Under the pieces are notes generated by a model. That model had not been told where the DNA came from and made no database searches. It worked only from the letters and a program-made list of their open reading frames with translations. This document shows, piece after piece, positions 36,534 through 44,586 of a DNA stretch of 54,386 bases (position 1 is the first letter of the stretch; each line of letters starts with the position of its first letter). The translations under genes were made by a program, and so were the position numbers. The stretch is taken from positions 1-54,386 of the forward strand of contig JAGDVY010000010.1 of assembly GCA_023255875.1 (NCBI GenBank), in the 5' to 3' direction. The stretch is from Hydrogenobacter sp. Its GTDB lineage: Bacteria > Aquificota > Aquificia > Aquificales > Aquificaceae.

Positions 36534-39500
36534 CTTCCTACCTCCAAAAAGGGTTCTAAAGACATTATAACCTTGTATAGGTCTTTAAGTATATCTTGGT
36601 AATCTGCATTACCTTCTTCTACCAGGTCCATAAGGCTTTCAAGCTTCCTTGTGAATTCTTCTGAGACAAACTCTCTTATGCCTTCCCTTTTGCTCAGATA
36701 TTCGTAAGCGGATTTGCCCAATTTTGTAGGTATCAAAAAGCCTCCCCTTTCTATCACATAACCTCTCTCTAAGAGCTTTTCCACTATGGTAGCGTAAGTA
36801 GATGGCCTTCCTATACCCCTTCTTTTCATTTCTTGAACAAGCTCACCCTGAGTGTAGAGAAACGCCTTTGGAAGTGATCTTAGCTCCTTTGAATTTTCTA
36901 CAGATACTATACCTTCTATATGTGGGTGGGTCTCTAAGTACAAGAATTTGTTCCAACCGTCTTCAAGGATCTGTACCGTAAGGGTGTGTTTTTGCTCCAA
37001 CTCACCTGCTTTTACAAGCACTTCAAGGGTTTTTACTTTTACGGGTCTTGTCTGGCTTGCCATGAACCTCCTAAAGATAAGGTCATAGAGCATTATATGT
37101 TCCCTTGTGAGGTTCTCTATCTGACCGCTCAGGACCAAAGCTTTTAATTCTTCCGTATCCATAGGCTTTGTAGGTCTTATACACTCGTGCGCTCCACCTT
37201 CTCCAAAGTGGTGAGGTCTAAAGTACTCTTCTCCCAGCTCTTCCTTTATGTACTCTCTGGCTATGCCTATGCCATAATCAGAAACCCTTGTAGAGTCCGT
37301 TCTGTGGTATGTTATAAAACCAAGCTCAAAGAGCGTTTGAGCCAAGTCCATAGTCTTTGGCAGAGAAAATCTATACCTATCGCTGGCGTCCTTCAGGAGA
37401 GTATCTGTGGTGTATGGAGGAGGTGGGTTTTTATACTCTTCTTTGCTTTCAAGCACCTGAAACTCAAGATACCTTAACTTATCGTAGAACTCCTTTGCAG
37501 AATTTTTGTTCTCAAAACTAAACTCCGTTCTAAAGACCTTTCCGTCCTTTTCTACCCTCACAAAGACTTTGTATATCCTTTTTCTGTATTCCTTTTCCCT
37601 TTCTATGATCCAGCCAAGCACAGGTGTTTGAACCCTTCCAGCAGAGAGCCAGCTCTTTCCAAAAGCCTGCTGTAGGAATCTGGAAAACTCAAATCCTACC
37701 CATCTGTCTGCAACCCTTCGCACCACCTGAGCCTTGACCAAGTTAATGTTAAAGTCTCTTGGCTCTTTTATGGCTTTAATTATGGCTTTTTTGGTCACCT
37801 CGTGGAACTCCATTCTCTTTATGTCTTTCACATATGGTCTTAGCAACTCCATAAGGTCCCAGCCTATCTTTTCTCCTTCTGTGTCTGGGTCTGTTGCTAT
37901 AAGCACCTGCATAGCCTCAAGGGACATTCTCCTTATGCTCTTTATTAGCTCTTCTTTTCCTTCAATGCTCTCATAAACAGGCACTATGTCTCCATTTACA
38001 TAAACACCGTAGAACCCCTCCTCCTTGTTAAGGTCCAGAATATGACCCAAAGAGGAGGTGATCATAATGTATCTGTCTTCCATAGATGTCTCAAGAACCT
38101 CGTGCTGTCCAATCCTTCTTCTTACTACCTTACCAAAGAAGTTAGCTATTGTTTTTGCCTTGTTTGGCGATTCAACCACTATAAGCACAGGCTTTAGAAG
38201 GTCTGTCTGTTGTGGAGGTCTCTCTCCCTTTAAAAACTCCCTCACTTTTGCCCTGTCATTGTCTATCTCCAAAAGCACCTTTTCCAAATCCACTGAAGAG
38301 ATGGGAACAAAGTCTATGTCTTCACTAAACCACCTTACCCTTTTCTTGAGATGATTAAAGGCTCTTGGGTCATCAACCAAAAGAATGCTAAGTCCCTTTG
38401 TGATGCCACCTGCAAACATTCTGGAGGTCCTTCCGCTTGCCTGAAGGTATCCTGTGGCATCAGAGACCACCATCTGATAATCCCCATTTACGAGCCTTAG
38501 CGTTAGGTCTTCTGATGTCTCAATGATGCTAATGACCTCTTGGCTCATCAAAAACTGCCTTATTTCTTCTCTGAGCTGGTCTATCTTTTCCTTGAGGTCC
38601 TTTTTCTCCTCCAGATACTCCTCGTTTATGTACTGATACCTTTTTAGTTTGGATATCCAGTTATCCACTTTTTGTATGTGATGGCTCAGGTGTTTTGCTA
38701 TGTGATGCCTAACAGAAGAAAGAGCCCAAAGCAGATGAGAAAGGCTCTTTTCAAAACTCAGAGATATCACTATTTTGGGAACACCGTAGAAAAGAGCGTA
38801 TCTGATCACATGAGGCATATCCAAGCCCCTTGCCAGAGGATTTCTGTAAGAAGCTATACCCACTATCACGTCTATTTTGCCCCTTTCGTAATCATGAAGA
38901 TGCCTTTCGTTTAGCTCCTCATAAGAGACCGCCCTTATACCCTTTTCTTCAAGGCTTTTTACAAGATTTGATACCTCTTCCTTTCCTTTGTCAGAGGACA
39001 AAAACACAAGCCCACCCTTGCCAAGCCTTTTGATCCACTCAGAAAGCTCCTGCTCCTGATAGGGTGCGTAAGCATCTACTATGTTTCTGAGGTAAAAGGT
39101 AGGAGTTCCCACCTCAAAGCCCAACAGCTCTCTAAAGAGTTTTATTCTGTTGGAACGAGGGTTTGATGTGGCAGAAGATACCACAAGCACCCCCTTTACC
39201 TTCTTTTGGGACAACTCCCTCACCTCTTGGGAAAGCTCCCTTATCTTCTCCCAGTCTTGATCTGTTTTTTTGAACTTCTCCTTTAACCTTATGAGGTTCA
39301 TAGCCTTTTCTATATCTTCCTCACTAAAGCCCAAAAGGTAAAGAGCCTTGTCTATGTTTTTGGCGGTCTTTAAAAAGGAATCCACATCATCCACAAAAAG
39401 GAAGGATATGTCCTTGGGTATATGCTCGTAGTTTTTGTAGAGGAACATGGAAGTGGAGACAAGCACAAGAAAATCACCGTTTTTTAACCTCTCCTTTTTC

Positions 39501-39973
39501 TCCTCTTTCTTTTTACCTTCCTCATCACCAAAGCTAAGAAGATCCGAATCTTTGATACCCATCTTCTTAAGACGGTTGCTCACTTGATTTACCAGCAGTT
39601 TGGTAGGTAGGATTATGTAGGACTTTTTCCCTTTTTTGGCAAGATAAAGAACCACAGACAAGCCAAAGGAAGTTTTACCTACACCAGTTGGAGCAAGCAG
39701 TGCAAAGGAACTTCCCAGAAAAACCCTCTTTGCCCACGCACGTTGCAAGCTCCAAGGCTTTGACTTTATGTGCTTCTCAAAGACCTCTTCCCACTCCTTT
39801 ATTTCCTGCTCTATATCACAGAGCTTTTTTAACTCTCCGTGCTTTAGTGCCTCACACACAGGCTTGTCTTCGTCTGGCATACAAACACTACAGGGCAAAC
39901 CTTTGAGCAGTCTATCCGAGCTTATATCTCCTCCACAGTTAGGACAAAGCCTAAGCAGAACACTTTTTACCAT
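36530..39973 (-). CDS. rgy: Reverse gyrase
   Basis: An 1147-aa fusion of an SF2 helicase-like module and a type IA topoisomerase that introduces positive supercoils, the hallmark protein of hyperthermophiles. The N-terminal zinc finger is C10, C13, C28, C31. Walker A is APTGVGKTS and the DEAD-box equivalent is DDVD, as usual in the family. The TOPRIM domain has VESPNKAKTIANFFG and ATDPDTEGEKIGWDL, and the nucleophile Tyr is near residue 889 (FITYHRTDSTRVS). The second zinc finger that some members carry in TOPRIM is absent. No Shine-Dalgarno precedes the start, and a -10-like TAAGAT ends 8 nt before the ATG. Confidence 0.98.
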   Translation of the reverse strand: MVKSVLLRLCPNCGGDISSDRLLKGLPCSVCMPDEDKPVCEALKHGELKKLCDIEQEIKEWEEVFEKHIKSKPWSLQRAWAKRVFLGSSFALLAPTGVGKTSFGLSVVLYLAKKGKKSYIILPTKLLVNQVSNRLKKMGIKDSDLLSFGDEEGKKKEEKKERLKNGDFLVLVSTSMFLYKNYEHIPKDISFLFVDDVDSFLKTAKNIDKALYLLGFSEEDIEKAMNLIRLKEKFKKTDQDWEKIRELSQEVRELSQKKVKGVLVVSSATSNPRSNRIKLFRELLGFEVGTPTFYLRNIVDAYAPYQEQELSEWIKRLGKGGLVFLSSDKGKEEVSNLVKSLEEKGIRAVSYEELNERHLHDYERGKIDVIVGIASYRNPLARGLDMPHVIRYALFYGVPKIVISLSFEKSLSHLLWALSSVRHHIAKHLSHHIQKVDNWISKLKRYQYINEEYLEEKKDLKEKIDQLREEIRQFLMSQEVISIIETSEDLTLRLVNGDYQMVVSDATGYLQASGRTSRMFAGGITKGLSILLVDDPRAFNHLKKRVRWFSEDIDFVPISSVDLEKVLLEIDNDRAKVREFLKGERPPQQTDLLKPVLIVVESPNKAKTIANFFGKVVRRRIGQHEVLETSMEDRYIMITSSLGHILDLNKEEGFYGVYVNGDIVPVYESIEGKEELIKSIRRMSLEAMQVLIATDPDTEGEKIGWDLMELLRPYVKDIKRMEFHEVTKKAIIKAIKEPRDFNINLVKAQVVRRVADRWVGFEFSRFLQQAFGKSWLSAGRVQTPVLGWIIEREKEYRKRIYKVFVRVEKDGKVFRTEFSFENKNSAKEFYDKLRYLEFQVLESKEEYKNPPPPYTTDTLLKDASDRYRFSLPKTMDLAQTLFELGFITYHRTDSTRVSDYGIGIAREYIKEELGEEYFRPHHFGEGGAHECIRPTKPMDTEELKALVLSGQIENLTREHIMLYDLIFRRFMASQTRPVKVKTLEVLVKAGELEQKHTLTVQILEDGWNKFLYLETHPHIEGIVSVENSKELRSLPKAFLYTQGELVQEMKRRGIGRPSTYATIVEKLLERGYVIERGGFLIPTKLGKSAYEYLSKREGIREFVSEEFTRKLESLMDLVEEGNADYQDILKDLYKVIMSLEPFLEVGR

Positions 39974-39981
39974 GCTTTACT

Positions 39982-39989
39982 ATCTTATA
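39982..39989 (-). promoter_or_regulatory. Probable -10 box for reverse gyrase
   Basis: Overlapping TATAAG (39989-39984) and TAAGAT (39987-39982) on the minus strand lie 10 and 8 nt before the reverse gyrase ATG. With no Shine-Dalgarno in between, this predicts a leaderless or near-leaderless message. Confidence 0.4.
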
Positions 39990-40091
39990 GCAAACTTTTT
40001 ATATTTTACACCCTTTGGAAAAATTTTCTTATACCCTTGCCATCTCTCGTCAAGCACATTAAATTATTTAGCCAAAAACAGGAGGGATGCC

Positions 40092-40289
40092 ATGACTTCA
40101 ACATCAAAGAATGCAAGACTTTGTGCCACCTGCCAGTATTGGCTGGGCGCAAGGGAGCTTAAAAAATCTGGTAGTGTTCTTCATGATTATGAGGGAGTTT
40201 GCAGTGCTGCAGGCTCACCGTACAAAGGCAAAACGGTACGAGCTAATCAGTCCTGCACACACTGGCATAAGTGGGTTCTCATAACCTAA
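40092..40289 (+). CDS. Four-cysteine mini-protein
   Basis: About 65 aa. The ATG at 40092 follows GGAGG (40081-40085) by 6 nt, and an upstream ATG at 40087 reads into an immediate stop. Cysteines C11, C14, C37 and C55 lie in CATCQYWLGAR, GVCSAAGSPYKG and NQSCTHWHKW. The CxxC plus two later Cys with aromatic neighbours suggests a small zinc or Fe-S (HiPIP-like) module, somewhat like the small subunits of benzylsuccinate synthase-type enzymes. That comparison is from memory and weak. It diverges from reverse gyrase with 118 bp between, and has no co-directional partner. Confidence 0.65.
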   Translation: MTSTSKNARLCATCQYWLGARELKKSGSVLHDYEGVCSAAGSPYKGKTVRANQSCTHWHKWVLIT

Positions 40290-40312
40290 TCAAAACCTTT
40301 TTTATGCACTAA

Positions 40313-40533
40313 AGCCCTTTGAAAAATCCTAGAACATAGCTGTGATTACCCTAAGCTGTCTCAAAGTGGCAGGCTAAACTGTCCGAAGAATGCTTGGCAC
40401 GTTCTCAAGGTAGCTATTGCTATTCCTCTTTTTGGGAGGTCTTTTGTCAGATACTTCTTTCCCTTGAAAGGCGTTTTAGTCTCGGGGGACTGGTATAACA
40501 AACAAGGCTTTGGATTTTTTAAACAATCTGAGA
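40313..40533. mobile_element. Second decayed remnant related to the 12446-12706 element
   Basis: The left end (40313-40337) reads CCCTTTGAAAAATCCTAGAA, nearly the same as the right end of the first element read on its minus strand (19 of 21 positions from TTTGAAAAATCC onward). The right end on the minus strand reads ATTGTTTAAAAAATCC. A broken minus-strand reading ending at 40361-40363 includes YLTKDLPKRGIAIATL, which lines up with IAKELSTRGIREVF of the first copy. It lies in reversed orientation just after rpmI. This and a short spacer fill the gap between 40290 and 40535. Confidence 0.4.
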
Positions 40534-40535
40534 GT

Positions 40536-40736
40536 TTATTCCTTCAAAAGTCCCCTTACCTTATCTTCCCAGCCACTATTCACAAGGGTGGGTTTTCTGA
40601 GCCTTCTCTTTCTGTCCTTTGCTTTTTTGGTGTTGTAGTGAGAACCACCTGCACGCCACCTTTTTATCTTACCCTTTGCGGTTATCTTAAACCTCTTCTT
40701 TGCGGATCTGTTGGTTTTCATCTTCACCTTTGCCAT
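40536..40736 (-). CDS. rpmI: 50S ribosomal protein L35
   Basis: A 66-aa L35, recognised by KMKTNRSAKKRFKITAKGK and KDRKRRLRKPTLV. It has a Shine-Dalgarno (AGGAGG) and its own extended -10 promoter. In most bacteria rpmI is followed by rplT (L20). Here it is followed by a decayed mobile element and no rplT is present, so the usual infC-rpmI-rplT order is broken. Confidence 0.97.
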   Translation of the reverse strand: MAKVKMKTNRSAKKRFKITAKGKIKRWRAGGSHYNTKKAKDRKRRLRKPTLVNSGWEDKVRGLLKE

Positions 40737-40756
40737 GAGCTTGCCTCCTGATACGC

Positions 40757-40762
40757 ATTATA
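40757..40762 (-). promoter_or_regulatory. Extended -10 promoter of rpmI
   Basis: On the minus strand TGGTATAAT gives an extended -10 (TGn plus TATAAT), 20 nt before the rpmI ATG and directly after the tRNA-Pro gene. It has no convincing -35, as expected for an extended -10 promoter. Confidence 0.55.
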
Positions 40763-40770
40763 CCATAAAA

Positions 40771-40843
40771 TCGGGGTGACGGGACTTGAACCCGTGACCT
40801 CTGGCCCCCCATGCCAGCGCGCTTCCACCTGCGCCACACCCCG
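40771..40843 (-). tRNA. tRNA-Pro (anticodon GGG)
   Basis: A complete cloverleaf on the minus strand: acceptor CGGGGTG/CACCCCG, D-stem GCGC/GCGC, anticodon stem CTGGC/GCCAG with loop ATGGGGG (anticodon GGG) and T-arm ACGGG-TTCAAGT-CCCGT. The discriminator is A (40771) and CCA is not encoded. It starts 9 nt after the HU-family gene stop and is probably cut out of that transcript. Confidence 0.95.
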
Positions 40844-40852
40844 TCATTTAGA

Positions 40853-41149
40853 CTAAATTTTACACCTTTTGACCAGCATGTTCAACCTTACAGTTAGCTT
40901 TTTGCTTGCCTTAAACTGTACCGTTCTTTTAGGCTTTATATCTTTTATCTCGCCAGTTCTTGGGTTTCTCCATTTCCTATCTTTGGTCTGTCTAACTTTG
41001 AAAGTTCCAAAACCCGAGATCTTAACCTCCTGCTCCTCTTGAAGAGCTCGGCTTATAAGATCAAACACATAATTGAGCATGCTATAGAGAGTTTTTTTTG
41101 AAACACTACCCTCTTTCCAAATCTGATCTACTATGCTTTTTCTTGCCAT
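40853..41149 (-). CDS. HU/IHF-family DNA-binding protein
   Basis: A 98-aa bacterial histone-like protein. Visible are the N-terminal helices (KSIVDQIWKEG, KKTLYSMLNYVFDLISRAL), the strand VKISGFGTFKVRQT and the DNA-embracing arm around RNPRTGEIKDIKPKRTVQF. Its ATG overlaps the rpsA stop (TAATG), so expression is tied to ribosomal protein S1. It could be HU or an IHF-like subunit. Confidence 0.92.
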   Translation of the reverse strand: MARKSIVDQIWKEGSVSKKTLYSMLNYVFDLISRALQEEQEVKISGFGTFKVRQTKDRKWRNPRTGEIKDIKPKRTVQFKASKKLTVRLNMLVKRCKI

Positions 41150-42735
41150 TATAGTTTCATTTTCTTTCTGAGTATATCTCCTAAGGTAAAGCCACTTTCG
41201 GAAGATGTGGTGATAACTTCTTCCTTCTTCTCCTCTTTATCTTCTTTCATAGTTAGCGTTATTCTTCCTTCTTCTGGAGATATTTCAAGGATCTTAACCT
41301 CTACCTCTGAGCCCTCTTTTATCTCTGTACCTTTTGGTATCTCAGAGAGAGGTAAAAGACCGTCTAAACCTTCTGGAAACTCAAGAAAGACACCAAAGGG
41401 ATGGGTGGATTTTACCTTTAGGGTCACTTTCTGCCCTACTTGGTACTTCTGCTTTATAAGGTCCCAAGGATTGGGTGTTAACTGTTTTAGTCCCAGCTTT
41501 ATAAACCTACCCTCTAAGGCAAGAACCGCAAACTCCTTTTCCTCACCAACTTTTAGCACTTCCTCTATCCTACCGGGTCTCACCCAGGATAGATCGCTTC
41601 TGTGTATTACGCCCTTTACTCCTCCGCCTAAGTCCACTATGGCTTTTGCACCTTCTATTCTCTCTATAATACCTTTTACCCTACTACCTGCAGGATTTTT
41701 CTTGAAGAACTCCTCCCAGGGTTTTGGCAGAGCTCTCTTTATGCTAAGGATCAGTCTTCTCTTGGTAGGTTCAAACTCCAACACCTTTGCCTTTACTTCT
41801 GAGCCTTTCTTATAATTTACCTCACCATTGTAAGATATCTCTTCTTTTGGTACAAAACCTTCTACACCTTCCTGAACTTCTACTATCAGTCCTTTCTCTG
41901 AGATTTCTACCACTTTGCCAGATACAATATCCCCCTTGTTTATCTTATCCTTTATCTTTTCCCACGGGTTCTCTTTCATTTCTCTTAGGCTCACAAATAT
42001 GAACTCGCCATCTTTGGGTATGCGCTTTACCTTAACTTTTAGTTTTTCATCTATTTCCGCGTAGTTATAAGGGTTTTTGTCCCTACCCCATGATAGCTCT
42101 TCTTTTGGAAGGAATGCCCTTAGAACTCCCTGAACCAGTAAGGTTATACCCTTTTCTGGGTCTATCTTTATCACTCTTCCTTCTACTACATCACCAACTT
42201 TTAGTTTTTGTAAAAGTCTTTCCTTTCTACGCTTCTCTTGTTGTGCCAAGTAGGCTTTTTGAGATACCTTCAGCTTTATACCTTCCTTTGTGTTTTGAAA
42301 CTCTATAATCTTTACCACAACTCTTGAACCTTCTTTGAGCCTTCTGCCAGCTTCGTTATAGGGCATAAAGGCACTAATGCCATTTATATCCACTGTATAA
42401 CCTTCTTGAGTTTTTTCTTTAATCCTCCCCGTTATAAACCTTCCTTTCTCATAAGCGGAGCGCAAAAAGTGTATGTACTTTTCTTGTATGTACTTTTTGT
42501 AAGAAAGTATGGGTGATCCTCCTTTTGCTATTTTTACTACAACCGCTCTTACCTGATCCCCTTCCTTTACATCAGGAAGCTCTTCTCTTGGGATTATTCC
42601 CTCCACTTTGTAGCCTATGTCCACATACACATTCCTGTCATCTACTTTTACAACCTTACACTGTATTACTTCTCCCCTCCTTATCTCTTTTACTTCTTCA
42701 AGACTTTTCTCCAGTAGCCTTTCAAATTCGCCCAT
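41149..42735 (-). CDS. rpsA: 30S ribosomal protein S1
   Basis: A 528-aa protein made of about six tandem S1 (OB-fold) repeats, for example GEVIQCKVVKVDDRNVYVDIG (first 20 residues of repeat 1 begin near residue 19), then GRFITGRIKEKTQ, GDVVEGRVIKI, GDIVSGKVVEIS, GSRVKGIIERI and GQKVTLKVKSTHPFGVF. S1 helps load mRNAs on the 30S subunit, and leaderless mRNAs are thought not to need it, which is relevant given the many predicted leaderless genes here. It has a -10 TATAAT and Shine-Dalgarno (CTGGAGG) just upstream. Confidence 0.94.
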   Translation of the reverse strand: MGEFERLLEKSLEEVKEIRRGEVIQCKVVKVDDRNVYVDIGYKVEGIIPREELPDVKEGDQVRAVVVKIAKGGSPILSYKKYIQEKYIHFLRSAYEKGRFITGRIKEKTQEGYTVDINGISAFMPYNEAGRRLKEGSRVVVKIIEFQNTKEGIKLKVSQKAYLAQQEKRRKERLLQKLKVGDVVEGRVIKIDPEKGITLLVQGVLRAFLPKEELSWGRDKNPYNYAEIDEKLKVKVKRIPKDGEFIFVSLREMKENPWEKIKDKINKGDIVSGKVVEISEKGLIVEVQEGVEGFVPKEEISYNGEVNYKKGSEVKAKVLEFEPTKRRLILSIKRALPKPWEEFFKKNPAGSRVKGIIERIEGAKAIVDLGGGVKGVIHRSDLSWVRPGRIEEVLKVGEEKEFAVLALEGRFIKLGLKQLTPNPWDLIKQKYQVGQKVTLKVKSTHPFGVFLEFPEGLDGLLPLSEIPKGTEIKEGSEVEVKILEISPEEGRITLTMKEDKEEKKEEVITTSSESGFTLGDILRKKMKL

Positions 42736-42769
42736 AAGTTCCTCCAGAGGGTTATATATTATATACCAT

Positions 42770-44212
42770 TCAACCTTTTAAAGTGCCAAGAGGTTTTAAT
42801 CTTGCTACGAGCTTTGCTATGCCAAGAGCATCTACAACTTTGACTACTTCTGTCACATCCTTATATGCCTGAGGTATCTCTTCCATAATGGTGCCTTTGC
42901 CCTTTGCAACCACTACAAGACCCTTTAGCACTTTCTCTATACCCTCTTTTCTTGCATACTCCTTGGCTTTTGTTCTGGACATCAGCCTACCAGCACCGTG
43001 GCACGCACTTCCAAAGCTCATTTCCATACTCTTGGCTGTACCCACAAGAAGAAAGGAATACCTGCCTATATCACCAGGTATAATAACAGGCTGGCCTATA
43101 TCCCTATAAGCAGGTGGCACATCTGGGTTATAGGGAGGGAAGGCTCTTGTTGCACCCTTTCTGTGTACCAAAAGCTCCTTTTCTTTACCGTCAATTTTGT
43201 ACCTCTCCACCTTTCCTATGTTATGGGCAAGGTCATACACTACCCTGTAGCCTAACTCTTCCCAAGATATGCCAAGGAACTTTCTTATGGTGTCAGCAGT
43301 GATAAAACCCAGTATCTGCCTGTTGGCAAAGGCATAGTTTGCTGCACAGTTCATGGCTTTAAAGTAGCTTTGTCCTTCTTCTGATCTAAAGGGCATGCAA
43401 GCTAGTTGCATGTCTGGTATGTGTATTTTATACTTATCCAAAGCATCCTTTGCAACTTTTAGGTAATCTACGCACACCTGGTGTCCGAAACCTCTTGAAC
43501 CAGAATGCACCATAATTACCACTTGTCCTATGCTGATGCCGAGCTTTTCCGCAACATGTTCGTCATATATCTCATCAACCGCCTGTATTTCAACAAAGTG
43601 ATTTCCTGAACCTACTGTTCCTAATTCTTCAGAACCTCTCTCATATGCAAAGTTTGATACTTTCTCAGGATCTGCATTGGGAAGGGTTCCTGAACTTTCT
43701 ATGTGTGCAAGGTCCTCCTCAAAACCAAAGCCGTATTCCACTGCCCACCTTGCACCTTTTATAGCCACCTCCTTGAGTTGCTTTTTTGATAGCTTTAACC
43801 TTCCTCTTGAACCAACACCTGCTGGCACTTTGTTTAGTATCTCTTGCATGAGCTTCTGCCTTATGGGAAGGATACTTTCTTCTGAAAGATTTGTGGCTAT
43901 TAGTCTTACACCACAGTTTATGTCGTATCCTATGGACCCTGGGCTTATGACACCTGTTTGTGTGTTTACCGCCATAACTCCACCTACGGGAAAGCCATAA
44001 CCTACATGTACATCGGGCATTACATATATGGCTTTTTCAACACCCGGAAGGGTAGCTGCGTTAGCTGCCTGCCTTATGGCATCTTCCTCAAGATGTTCAA
44101 AGAGACTTTCGCTTATATAAAAGTAAACGGGTACCCTTTGACCTACCACCGTGTTTTCTTTTAGTACATAAACGTAGTCAGAAAGGCGAACAAGCGCTTC
44201 TTTTAAACCCAT
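42770..44212 (-). CDS. rtcB: RNA-splicing ligase RtcB
   Basis: A 480-aa Mn/GTP-dependent ligase that joins 3'-phosphate (or 2',3'-cyclic phosphate) and 5'-OH RNA ends. Metal-site motifs are visible: YDINCGVRL, GSGNHFVEIQ, VHSGSRGFGHQV and HNIGKVERY. The guanylated-His region is SFGSACHGAGRLMSR. Length is normal and there is no intein. No archease partner is adjacent. The start is 27 nt from the tRNA-Arg gene, with TATAAT 9 nt before the ATG and no Shine-Dalgarno. Confidence 0.95.
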   Translation of the reverse strand: MGLKEALVRLSDYVYVLKENTVVGQRVPVYFYISESLFEHLEEDAIRQAANAATLPGVEKAIYVMPDVHVGYGFPVGGVMAVNTQTGVISPGSIGYDINCGVRLIATNLSEESILPIRQKLMQEILNKVPAGVGSRGRLKLSKKQLKEVAIKGARWAVEYGFGFEEDLAHIESSGTLPNADPEKVSNFAYERGSEELGTVGSGNHFVEIQAVDEIYDEHVAEKLGISIGQVVIMVHSGSRGFGHQVCVDYLKVAKDALDKYKIHIPDMQLACMPFRSEEGQSYFKAMNCAANYAFANRQILGFITADTIRKFLGISWEELGYRVVYDLAHNIGKVERYKIDGKEKELLVHRKGATRAFPPYNPDVPPAYRDIGQPVIIPGDIGRYSFLLVGTAKSMEMSFGSACHGAGRLMSRTKAKEYARKEGIEKVLKGLVVVAKGKGTIMEEIPQAYKDVTEVVKVVDALGIAKLVARLKPLGTLKG

Positions 44213-44221
44213 AACTTAAAA

Positions 44222-44227
44222 ATTATA
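44222..44227 (-). promoter_or_regulatory. -10 box of rtcB (near-leaderless)
   Basis: Minus-strand TATAAT (44227-44222) ends 9 nt before the rtcB ATG at 44212. The box lies between the 3' end of tRNA-Arg and rtcB, so rtcB has its own promoter in addition to any read-through. Confidence 0.5.
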
Positions 44228-44239
44228 GCTTTTTTTAGC

Positions 44240-44312
44240 GTGCCCTGGGGGACTTGAACCCCCGACCTTGGGCTTCGGAGACCCACGCTCTATCCACCTG
44301 AGCTAAGGGCAC
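44240..44312 (-). tRNA. tRNA-Arg (anticodon CCG)
   Basis: A complete cloverleaf on the minus strand: acceptor GTGCCCT/AGGGCAC, D-arm GCTC-AGGTGGATA-GAGC, anticodon stem TGGGT/GCCCA with loop CTCCGAA (anticodon CCG) and T-arm GGGGG-TTCAAGT-CCCCC. The discriminator is G (44239) and CCA is not encoded. The first tRNA base (44312) directly follows the last base of the SpoVG-like stop codon (44313-44315), leaving no leader. Confidence 0.96.
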
Positions 44313-44579
44313 TTACAAAAAATTTCCCTTATAGTAGTCTACTATGACCCTTCTTATGCTCTCAAGAAGGTCTCTTGACTTTATATCTATTATGGCATAG
44401 CTTTTTCCGTCTTTTTGTATCTCAGGAAGTTGTATGAAGTACCCTCCATACTTACTCTCAAAAAGCTTTATGTTTCTGATCACTATAAGCCCGTCTAACT
44501 CCACATCTGCATAACCTAAAAGCCTGGGCCTTTTCAGAGATGTTTCAAAGGGATAGAACTTTAACAATTGGACATTCAT
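44313..44579 (-). CDS. SpoVG-family protein
   Basis: About 88 aa from the ATG at 44579, chosen because AAAGGA lies 5 nt upstream and the start falls 7 nt after the def stop. A longer reading would overlap def. The pattern VQLLKFYPFE, LLGYADVELDGLIVIRNIKLFESKYGGYFIQLP and the later DI-s-R follow SpoVG, a small DNA- and RNA-binding regulator. In a non-sporulating chemolithotroph the target is unknown. The stop codon is immediately followed by tRNA-Arg. Confidence 0.78.
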   Translation of the reverse strand: MNVQLLKFYPFETSLKRPRLLGYADVELDGLIVIRNIKLFESKYGGYFIQLPEIQKDGKSYAIIDIKSRDLLESIRRVIVDYYKGNFL

Positions 44580-44586
44580 AAGTCCT

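Noticed and set aside
39768-40091. Long N-terminal extension of the four-cysteine mini-protein reaching into reverse gyrase
   Set aside because: The extension is antisense to reverse gyrase with no coding character; GGAGG at 40081-40085 fixes the start at 40092.
40313-40533. Structured non-coding RNA (SRP, RNase P, 6S or tmRNA) in the gap after rpmI
   Set aside because: None of the core motifs of those RNAs is present, and the end similarity to the 12.7-kb element explains the segment better.
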